Assembly: GCA_947095535.1 (NCBI GenBank)
Contig: OX352772.1
Location: forward strand, 230,936,527 to 231,000,526
Length of the DNA stretch: 64,000 nucleotides
Direction: 5' to 3'
DNA from: Poecilobothrus nobilitatus
Taxonomy: Eukaryota; Arthropoda; Insecta; Diptera; Dolichopodidae
In this document: positions 56,590 through 64,000 of the stretch, piece by piece
Position numbering within the stretch: the stretch's first letter is position 1
How the letters are laid out: every line of letters starts with the position of its first letter
The notes under the pieces: model-generated
Database searches by the model: none
The model's input: the letters and a program-made list of their open reading frames with translations, nothing else
What the model was told of the DNA's origin: nothing
Program-made: the position numbers and the translations under genes

Positions 56590-57656
56590 TTTTTATTTTA
56601 TTATTTACTGAGAAGAAATTATCAAAAGAAAGTGGCGCGGTATTTTGGGATTACCGTGTAATTATTCCAAACTAACTAAGAAGCACTATAATAAACAAAA
56701 TTCATCGTTTACACTGAGGTATCATAAAAATGAAAAATATGGCTAAATCATATTTTTGGTGGCCTAAGCTCGATCAAGAATTAGAAAAAGTAACAAAAAG
56801 TTGTAATAAATGTTTACCATTTAAAAGTATTCCACCCCAAAATGAATTAATAACTTCGAATGTTGCAAAGCAACCTTGACTTTTCTAGCCCAATTTGTGT
56901 GAAAACATTTTTTGATTTTGGTTGAAGATGAGTAAATGGATAGAATGTATAGACATGGGTACAAATATAACAAGCAGTCACACAATCGAAGAATTAAGAA
57001 AAATTGTTTCACGTTTCGGAATACCAAATATAATAGCAGATAATGGTACGTCATTAATTTCAAAAGAAATGGATTCAACATCTAAGAATTCCAGTAGGTA
57101 AGCCATCCACAAATGGACTAGCCGAAAATGGTGTCAAATTCTTAAAATTAACATTAATGAAAGCATTAAACAATAATGCAAACAAAAATAAAAACATTAT
57201 CAACTACTATCTACAACCCTATTTATTAGACTAAACATTATCAACTACTATCTACAACCCTATTTATTAGACTACAGAACCGCCATTCATGCTACTACAT
57301 AGATGACACCGGCTCCAATAATATTTAACCATAACATTAAAACAAGATTAGATTTACTAAACCCTAATAGTTGTAAAAATATAAATTTTGAAAACAATGT
57401 CAAAACAAGTATTGAAAAACAAAAAAAATATTACAAAGATAATTGGAAAACAAAATCTAAAATAAATGATTTTGAAATGAACAATAAATGAACAAAATCT
57501 AAAAAAAATTACACGGTTACAAAAAAAATAACTTGGACAAAAGCTAAAATTGTAGGAATTTTAGGAAAACAATACTATAAAGTTGTAACATGTAACAATA
57601 ATGTTTCTTGGAAAAGACATGTGAATCAAATGAGAGTATGTCTTTGAAACGAAGCA
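56590..57656 (+). pseudogene. Ty3/Gypsy integrase, multiply broken
   Basis: In changing frames the plus strand reads an HHCC-type region (INKIHRLH...MKNMAKSYFWWPKLDQELEKVTKSCNKC), then SKWIECIDM and FGIPNIIADNGTSLISKEM (core, second catalytic Asp). PSTNGLAENGVKFLK follows (third catalytic Glu), and after a deletion TPAPIIFNHNIKTRLDLLNPN with a C-terminal WTKAKIVGILGKQYYKV...SWKRHVNQMRVCL. Stops are frequent and a 43-base stretch is repeated at about 57201-57275 (CATTATCAACTACTATCTAC). It is the 3' part of a Gypsy element. The Gypsy pieces in array A lack exactly this part, but I cannot show they belong to one element. Confidence 0.7.
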
Positions 57657-57754
57657 GAAGAAAAAAAAAAAAAATAAATGAATTTCTAGCACATAATAGT
57701 CATTCTAGAAAACATTGTTGATATAAAAAAAAAAAAACAGGTTCAACTACGTGA

Positions 57755-57990
57755 ATTAAGGGGGGTATTGTGATATATTATATAATAACCTCGTTGGTAT
57801 AATCGCTCATACCTATATAATAGCTCATGACACACTCTCCACAGACCTCAGTTAATACATATTTCAGTGTCTTTTCCATTCAATTAACATAGAATTAAAT
57901 ATTAAAATACAAGCGCTTTCATTGAAACATTCTTTTTATAAATTCACAGTTATGTGAGACTTTAATTCACTAAACACACTAGCCGCGTCT
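57755..57990 (+). repeat. Gypsy polypurine tract and 3' LTR
   Basis: AATTAAGGGGGG at 57755-57765 is a polypurine tract. The LTR would begin at TGTGATATATTATATAATAACC (57769). The right end is not sure; the following ~220 bp are non-coding. Confidence 0.6.
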
Positions 57991-58044
57991 TAAAATATTA
58001 AAACTAGTCGTAAAGACTAACCATTAATTTTGCTTTAACTCTTA

Positions 58045-59150
58045 CAGATCTACTGGAATTGTAAATCTCCGTGAAGGTGATCTGCGTTTATTGCTAAATC
58101 TAGTGGCCTAGTTCTATTAAGCCTTCTAATGGCATTTTCACAATGTAGCAGTTTTGAAGGTTCTACGTTTATGTGCCCTTCTAAGCGGGTTTTATATTAC
58201 AGTAGGTATTTTTAGATCACTATGTTACGTAAAGTTTTATTTTGGAAAATTTGAATGCTCTGAATATTTGTTTGTTTGGCGCAACCCCATAGTTGTATGC
58301 CTTACCAAATAGGCTTAATTATTTCGTATAACAAAATTTTATATTCCATTGACAATCTGGAATTTGGACCTAGGAGCCAATGGTTGTTTGATTTCGATTC
58401 TAATTCGATTTATTTCTTCTTGGCGTGCTTTTTCCATCTCAACTTGACATCTAATGTCATTCCTAGGTATTTTGCCTTGTTTTGTTGGGATGTTCCTACT
58501 CCATTTTACCGCTGGGGCATTTTGAACGATTTTATTTCTAAAATTTACTTGAACCGACTTAAGTTCATTAAGCTTAATTTTCTATTTTTTGGTCCACAAA
58601 AAAAGCTTATCGCTTGTATTTTGTAATTTAGCTGTAGTCTCGTCAATCAATATTGGATGCTACTGCCATTATTTCAGTATCGTCAGCAAATGTAGCTACA
58701 GTTATATTGTCTAATCTTGGTATATCGCTGCTATAAATCGTATATAATATAAGACCTAATTAGCTACCTTAAGGGACACCTGTTTTGATTTCTTTAAGTG
58801 TAGAAAACTCCTCATTCTGTTTAATTCTAAACATCCTATCAGTTAAGTATGATGAGAGTATATCTACATATTGTTTAGGTAGTATTTTTCTTAGTTTATA
58901 AATTAAGCCTTCACACCAAACTTAATGGAATGCCTGAGCTACATCTAGATAGATTGTAGAGCATATTTGTTTTTCTTCTAGAGCTTTTTCAATTTTAGCT
59001 GTAATTCTATGCACTTCATCAATAGTGGAATGTTTTTTTTTAAATCCAATCTGATAGTTTGGAATTATATTCCCAATTTCTATTAACGTTTCTTTTATGT
59101 TTCTTGCCCATTTACCATCTTTGCTCTTGATTGGTTACTCTTTATTTTCA
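58045..59150 (-). pseudogene. Jockey-type reverse transcriptase, decayed
   Basis: Recognisable pieces on minus: HSTIDEVHRITAKIEKALEEK, YLDVAQAFH, LPKQYVDILSSYLTDRMF, TFADDTEIMAV (catalytic FADD, near 58690), KYLGMTLDVKLRWKKH, WLLGPNSRLS, YGIQLWGCA and RRLNRTRPLDL near the C-terminus. Order and motif wording are those of Jockey RTs. Numerous stops make it inactive. Confidence 0.75.
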
Positions 59151-59329
59151 AATTTTCTTTTTAGATTTATTTTTCTTTTTAGATTTGGATTTCTTTTTAT
59201 TCTATTTAAAAGCGTTTTATCAGCTTGGCCATGTTTTTAACATAACGTTTTTAAAATAATTAAGATATATCTTTAATTTATTTTATTTTCTATCTCTTGG
59301 TTACCTGCCCAATCTGTTGATTTTTTAAT

Positions 59330-59720
59330 GAGAGTGGGCTTATTTAGTTTTTCGACAATATTTTCGTTCAGGTTCAGTACCACAGCTGAATGGTCTGACT
59401 CTAAATCTTAATTACCTTCTAGGCTAATGAATTTTGGCGATATTTTTATTTGTTATAAAAAAATCCAGTAGATCTGGACTTTTATTTGTATCAGTAGTCC
59501 AATGACAACCTAACACTCTACTAGTTTTCTACGCTCTCTTACTTTTGTTGAGGTTAATCTAGAAGCCCAGTCGATATGCTCGGAGTTAAAGTTACCTCCC
59601 AAAATGAATCTATCCCGCACTAGATTAAGGAGATCTTTGAACAAAGAATTCTTTATATTGCCTTTAGAAGGACAATATAAAGCAAAAAACTTTAGGATTT
59701 TGCTTAAGGAACTTGATGTG
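59330..59720 (-). pseudogene. Jockey endonuclease C-terminal traces
   Basis: Short pieces read LGGNFNSEHIDWASR and CHWTTDTNKSPDLLDFFITNKNI, matching the end of the AP-endonuclease domain. The N-terminal half is not recognisable. 59150-59330 is AT-rich linker. Confidence 0.55.
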
Positions 59721-59999
59721 TATTAATGAGAATTGAAACTCATCATATATAGTATATATAACTTTTGCACATTTTTAATTTTTTTAATCTTGTTGAGATT
59801 TCGTCCATTGTACTTAACATATTTTGTATCATCTGCATTATAATGTTATTATCAGTTAATTTTGTTATTGTCGTGTTACTTTGTTTTGTATTATTTTCTT
59901 TTAATGTGGTAATTCGATTTTTAGTACTATCTTGTGATACTTTAGCAAACGATAAGCCCTTACTAACCTAACGAGATTCAAAAATTCTGGGGCGTCTTC
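59721..59999. other. AT-rich gap, no gene supported
   Basis: A plus-strand hydrophobic ORF (59765-59971) is most likely chance inside the decayed LINE. Confidence 0.4.
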
Positions 60000-60952
60000 T
60001 CAAATAATTTAGTTTGCTATGGATTTATTTTAAAATTTTTTCTCTTTTGTACCTCGTTTGCAACCAAGCATCCGCTATATTTCACAAGATGAACTTCAAG
60101 GCAGTTTTAGGCACATTTAAGAATTATATTTGTTTCTTTGTCACACTTTGATAAGTGTGTGCAAGCGCATTTTACACATTGAGCTAGACGTTGGGAGAAT
60201 TTTTGTGTATGACCATATCTTTAGCACTTTTTAGACTGAGGATCTGATTTTTTTTCTCAGAGCTTCAACTTTCACTCTCATGTGCTGAATGAATTCTATT
60301 TTATAAATTTTATTTATGTCTTCAGTATTTTCATATGTTAACATAAATAAAGATAATCGAACTATAGTTTCTTTATATTTTTTTTTAGTTTTTTAATTTT
60401 ATGTGAAATATCAAGCATTTTGAAACCCCTGCTTTTAGACTTACTTTTTTTGTCCTCAGGTTAGTATGATGGATGTAAGTTTCTAGCCATAACTTTGATT
60501 GGCCTGGTCAACTTATTTTCATACGTGTACCATTCTAATTTAGCTTCATTTATAAGTTTTGTCAATTCTCTGTATTCGCCTTCTTTATCAACATTAATTT
60601 TTAATTGATGGCTGTTCGTCATGTTGACTTTATAGTTAATATTTACTTCTTTGAGAATTTTATTAACCTTGACGTGTTCTACAATATTACTTAATATAAA
60701 CGCAGGAGGTTTAATTTTTCTAGTAAAATTGGCTTTTTCGATAGTTGGTAACCCGTTTTTCCCTTTTACTTTATTCAAAGAGTTTTCAGGGCTTATTTTT
60801 GGAGACCTCCCTGCTTTTCGTTTTTTGCATTTTCTTTTCAGAACCCAGTCGGTTTCCAGATCTAATTCTTGTTCATCTGTACAATATTTTATTGTATTAT
60901 ATTGATCAGCAGCCGTGGTCTCTGCCGACTTTTTGGTAAATATCCCTACCAA
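60000..60952 (-). pseudogene. Jockey ORF1 (gag-like) with zinc knuckle remnants
   Basis: The open part from 60952 (163 codons) contains PPAFILSNIVEHVKVNKIL, LKINVDKEGEYRELTKLI and EWYTYENKLTRPIKVMARNLHP, the PRE_C2HC-type region of Jockey ORF1. Beyond the stop at 60461, broken frames near 60060-60250 still show knuckle cysteines (CVKCA, NC). ORF1 binds element RNA. Confidence 0.7.
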
Positions 60953-61150
60953 ATTTGTATTTTTATTATATATTTGTATTTTATACCAACTACCAGATAT
61001 TTAACTGCCGCCCCTTCGGTAACCGACGCAGACCATGAAGCCGCCCATTCTGGTCAGACACTCCTGGATTTTTGTTGGAATTTTAGTGAACTCATACCGC
61101 AAGCATTCCTTGCCCGCCGGGGACCGATTGTAAATAAATTACCATAATTG
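60953..61150 (-). other. Likely 5' UTR/promoter region of the Jockey element
   Basis: A local GC rise (CCGCCCC, CGGCGGGC words on either strand) unlike its surroundings; typical of internal LINE promoters, but no motif can be pinned down. Confidence 0.35.
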
Positions 61151-61728
61151 TAAATAAGTGGCTATAATTATGCCCCACTAATAAAGAAATGTATTAAAAA
61201 CAAACTTATGTTTTATTTTTAGTTTATTCACATACATTTAATTATTCACTTGCTTATTATTAATTAATATTTGTTTTTCAATTTTTATTTTCCAATTAGA
61301 AATTTTTTTTTTTTTAATTTTATTTCCCGAGCAAAAAATTTATTATACCGTATTAGAAGAAATTCATACATATACAAAACTAACTTTTGTTAACATTTTT
61401 CATAACAACACCGGAAGCAATTTAAATCAATCTTTCGGCTTTTCAGTATATAGGCGACTTTGATGAAACATATCTTATTCTTATGTCAAATGATTTAAAA
61501 TCTAATTTTTAATACAGCGATTTATCCACGAAACTGTTAGAGCATTGATAGCAGATACAAAAAAGACTCTTTAAAAAAATTGTTCAGCAATATTTTTATA
61601 TTCCGAAAAATCGTTCATAAAATTTAGCAAAAATCGCCCGTAAAATGTTTGTTTGTGAGTTGGATTTTTTGCTGAATTTTTTCGGCGATTTTTCTAAATA
61701 AACTAATCCACATGAAAAAAAGTTTGAA
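61151..61728. other. AT-rich stretch, no feature seen
   Basis: No ORF, RNA or repeat that I can support. Confidence 0.4.
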
Positions 61729-61960
61729 TTAGTTTATTAGAAATAAACATGATGCGATTTCATTTGCACCTCGTGAACAATTGGCTTTGTTGGTTTTTGC
61801 GTCATAAACTATTACATTATATGTCAATATAGGACGTTTGTAAAAATATTCACCTGTTTTTAAATTAGACGTAGGCAAGCATTGCTGAAGATCAAATGAG
61901 AATACTTTTAAAGTATTAGAGTTTGCGCAGTGTTTTATCTTTTGATTTTGCTGCATAAGC
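61729..61960 (-). pseudogene. Unidentified transposase-like protein, central fragment
   Basis: Reads VFSFDLQQCLPTSNLKTGEYFYKR, LTYNVIVYDA and SRGANEIASCL. FDLQQ-LPTP-like, FYKR-L and RGANEIASC blocks occur together in an insect protein family that I take to be a DDE-type transposase, with FD as a possible catalytic aspartate. The family name is not known to me. It lies on the same strand as, and C-terminal to, the fragment at 62354-62671. Confidence 0.4.
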
Positions 61961-62197
61961 CTGATCAGCAGCTTCTTGGTGTTCTATTTCGTTATTGATC
62001 AGCTCTTGTTAAATATTTTAATTTTTTTTCGAATTAAATTTTATTTTGAAAAGATCACATCTTCCACAGGTATCTATCTGAGGTTATTTAAATTTTATTC
62101 CGATTTCTATTAACAAAAAATGTTTATATTTTAGACATTTCTAATAATTAAATAGTTTTTTGTTAGTTTTAAGATTCTACATCAATTACTTCTATAG

Positions 62198-62350
62198 TAG
62201 GGGCCTCGGTGGCCTAGTGGGTAAGAGCGTATACAATACGCTGTAAGCACCGAGGAAGTGTGGGTTCGAACGCCACACACGTCCTAAGAGTTATTCCACC
62301 TTACGACATTTACAGCCACGCCCGAACAGGAAAGGTTGTGTAATTTCCTG
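62198..62350 (+). repeat. tRNA-like SINE
   Basis: GGTGGCCTAGTGGG (62209-62222) resembles box A and GGGTTCGAACGCC resembles box B. Between them a GCGTA...TACGC stem and a long variable region recall a type II (Ser/Leu-like) tRNA, but the T-stem has a mismatch and the acceptor ends do not pair well. A short tRNA-unrelated tail follows. It sits between the two halves of the transposase-like pseudogene. Confidence 0.6.
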
Positions 62351-62353
62351 CCA

Positions 62354-62671
62354 TCATAATTTTGAAATGGGTATCCGAGAATAAGAACTCTTGTAAACCG
62401 GGAAGGATACAATATGATATTTTGCTTCAAGCCGTTTTTTTTCGGTGATTTTATTTTTTGGAATAGATTTTACTCGCTGATAGAAAAAACGAGTATCTCC
62501 ATCGTCACTTCCTAACCTTTGTTTTAGTACACTTTTAATAAAATTGTCGGTTTCATCAAGTGTTTTCAAAAAACATTTCTGGCATAAACTAATTGTATCC
62601 ATATTCGGAATTACACTGTAAATGTACGTAAAATTCCGATTCTTTTTTCCATTTTCTGTTTTCTTTTTCAC
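62354..62671 (-). pseudogene. Unidentified transposase-like protein, N-terminal fragment
   Basis: Reads VIPNMDTISLCQKCFLKTLDETDNFIKSVLKQ, then AKYHIVSFPVYKSSYSRI. A CQKCFL-TL helix block followed by H-I-SFP...S-Y-R is what I recall at the N-terminal side of the same family as 61729-61960. The two together look like one gene split by the SINE and further decay. Confidence 0.4.
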
Positions 62672-62946
62672 TGGTCGTATTTCTATTATTTATTTATTAT
62701 TTATTATTATAACCAAAACAAGGTTTTTACATAACAAATCTTACGGCTAAAACTTAATAATAACAAGAACAAAATAAAATTTGATAAATACAAATAAAAA
62801 AAAATTATTACATTGACTTATATGGTAAATTACAAATTGCTTACAAAGCAAAAACACAGTTAGATTTGAATTAATATAACTCAGTTAAGTAAAAATAAAA
62901 TAATTTGTACAATATGAAGTGTAATCTAATATTATGAAGGTTAAAG
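62672..62946 (-). repeat. LINE 3' UTR with TTTA/TTA tail
   Basis: TATTTATTTATTATTTATTATTAT at 62685-62711 is the likely simple-repeat 3' tail (minus) of the LINE whose RT begins at 62947. The rest is AT-rich 3' UTR. Confidence 0.6.
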
Positions 62947-64000
62947 TTATTGTGTAAGGTTAGTAACAAATTTTTGTATTAATTTTTGTTTGAAAGTGTT
63001 CCTTGATATTTGTGTTGAAAAAAGATTACTGTGTTTGTTGAATGTAATGCAACATCTGTTAATTGGTTCATTTCTTCCATATTCAGTTCTATGAGTATTT
63101 TCAATTAAATACTTAGTGTTCCGTGTAACACTAACTTCATTGTTTAATTTAAAACTATCTATCAAAAACTGAACGTCAATATTTTTATTTAAAACGTCAA
63201 AAGTAAAACAGGATGACAGTATCTGCCTGCTTGAAGATAAAGTTAACATGTTCAATGAATTTAATTTTACATTATAATTAGGTAGCATTGAATAGTCAAT
63301 AGTGTTATATTGATTTCTCAAAGCAAATAATAGGTATTGTTTTTGAACAGATTCAATTCTATTGAAATGTATTTGAAATGCAGGATTCCAAACAATGTTG
63401 CCGTATTCTAGCCGTTGCCGTTTCCGTATAATAGATAAAGAACAGTAGAGAGATTTTGTCATCGCTATGTTACTGAATTCTTTAGCTCTTCTTTTAATGA
63501 ATCCTAACATTTTATTTGCCTTGGAAATCATATGCTCATAGTGAAGATAGAAGTTAAGCTTATCATCCAAAAGAATCCCTAGATCAGTCATACTGCTTAC
63601 TCTTTCTAGAGTTACATTATCAATAGAATAATCGAAAAAAATAGTAGATCTTTTCCGTGTAAAACTAATAGCTTTGCATTTTTGAATGTTCAGCTCTAAC
63701 TTGTTGGAAAAGCACCATTCTTGTAAAGAATGTAGGTTTGACTGAAGTAATGCAACATCAGAAATATTTTTGATAACGTGGTAAATTTTAAGATCGTCGG
63801 CAAATACAATATGTGATAAATCCACTAGTTTGGCCGAAAGGTCTGAAATTAATATATTAAATAGGAGTGGACCTACATGGCTACCTTGTGGTACTCCTGA
63901 AGTAACGGTCACTGTGTTTGATAAAAAACCTTGAAATTTTATATTTTGAGTTCTATTTGTTAAGTAAGAGTACAGCCATGTAGGAAATGTACCCGAAATA
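62947..64000 (-). CDS. Non-LTR retrotransposon reverse transcriptase, partial and open
   Basis: An uninterrupted frame of more than 345 codons running off the right edge. From the edge: GTFPTWLYSYLTNRTQNIKFQG, then VTSGVPQGSHVGPLLFNILI (RT motif), HIVFADDLKIY (catalytic FADD), NKLELNIQKCKAISFTRK, DLGILLDDKLNF, KANKMLGFIKRRAKEF and LEYGNIVWNP, ending FVTNLTQ. This is the C-terminal half of an RT of the Jockey/I/CR1-like range. No stop or frameshift is present, unlike all other LINE ORFs here, so the insertion is young. The upstream endonuclease and ORF1 would be right of the window. Confidence 0.8.
   Translation of the reverse strand, partial: ISGTFPTWLYSYLTNRTQNIKFQGFLSNTVTVTSGVPQGSHVGPLLFNILISDLSAKLVDLSHIVFADDLKIYHVIKNISDVALLQSNLHSLQEWCFSNKLELNIQKCKAISFTRKRSTIFFDYSIDNVTLERVSSMTDLGILLDDKLNFYLHYEHMISKANKMLGFIKRRAKEFSNIAMTKSLYCSLSIIRKRQRLEYGNIVWNPAFQIHFNRIESVQKQYLLFALRNQYNTIDYSMLPNYNVKLNSLNMLTLSSSRQILSSCFTFDVLNKNIDVQFLIDSFKLNNEVSVTRNTKYLIENTHRTEYGRNEPINRCCITFNKHSNLFSTQISRNTFKQKLIQKFVTNLTQ

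Larger units (their letters stand above)
58030..61150 (-). mobile_element. Jockey-type non-LTR retrotransposon, heavily decayed
   Basis: Minus-strand order: GC-richer 5' region (60990-61140), gag-like ORF1, endonuclease traces and RT. The motifs fit the Jockey clade. Many stops and frame changes suggest this is the oldest LINE in the window. Confidence 0.75.

Noticed and set aside
58276..58626. 116-residue plus-strand ORF
   Set aside because: Antisense of the decayed Jockey RT (KYLGMTLD, YGIQLWGCA lie on the minus strand).
60651..61147. Plus-strand ORFs around 60.7-61.1 kb
   Set aside because: They are antisense to Jockey ORF1 and its 5' region, without a recognisable domain.
62198..62285. 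Functional type II tRNA gene
   Set aside because: The T-stem has a mismatch and the acceptor ends do not pair; the sequence runs on into a SINE-like tail.

Overview
The window looks like a transposon-dense, very AT-rich stretch of an insect nuclear genome. A dipteran host is my best guess: two dispersed repeats here carry the GGACGGACGGAC run and the TATACCC...GGGTATA hairpin common in fly genomes. This is recall, not a search result. I see no convincing host gene, no rRNA, no CRISPR and no prokaryotic feature. Nearly everything is a mobile element, and the structure lies in how the elements are nested, broken and tandemly duplicated.

Layout. (1) 1-764: the 3' end of a hAT transposon, inserted into the capsid gene of the next element. 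(2) 765 to about 5850, minus strand: the morphogenesis block of a Polinton/Maverick (adintovirus-like) element. In transcription order it holds a packaging ATPase (intact), a small GGFLP protein, a basic protein, penton, a pVI-like amphipathic protein (intact) and a double-jelly-roll major capsid protein. No PolB, integrase or protease is visible. (3) 5850-7280, plus strand: a 1.43-kb segment with a broken conserved ORF and a short intact ORF that looks like the PP1-binding C-terminal domain of PPP1R15/GADD34. (4) 7281-11900: non-coding DNA plus a decayed Ty3/Gypsy gag-protease-RT-RNase H.

Array A: the block from 2747 onward is tandemly repeated as 2747-11900, 11901-19610 and 19611-27320. Units 2 and 3 lack the 1.43-kb segment. 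27321-28500 is a dispersed repeat.

Array B (28.8-42.7 kb), minus strand: a non-LTR retrotransposon (PHD-finger ORF1, APE endonuclease, RT). A block holding its 5' half, a TIR-bounded repeat with ~146-bp monomers and the first ~265 bp of an LTR is repeated three times (30774-35050, 35051-39325, 39326-42655).

Array C (42388-56354), minus strand: four LTRs of about 745 bp alternating with three env-only internal regions of an errantivirus-type element. The whole array is flanked by one TATA target-site duplication. Gag and pol are absent and replaced by AT-rich spacer.

56.35-64 kb: the other end of the TIR repeat, a broken Gypsy integrase with PPT and 3' LTR, a decayed Jockey-type LINE (minus), fragments of an unidentified transposase split by a tRNA-like SINE, and an open, apparently undamaged LINE reverse transcriptase running off the right edge.

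Relative order from the nesting: the Polinton predates the hAT insertion; the TIR repeat predates the errantivirus insertion; and array B duplicated after that insertion, because its units contain the LTR edge. Long near-identical tandem copies also raise the possibility of assembly error, so copy number needs read-level proof.
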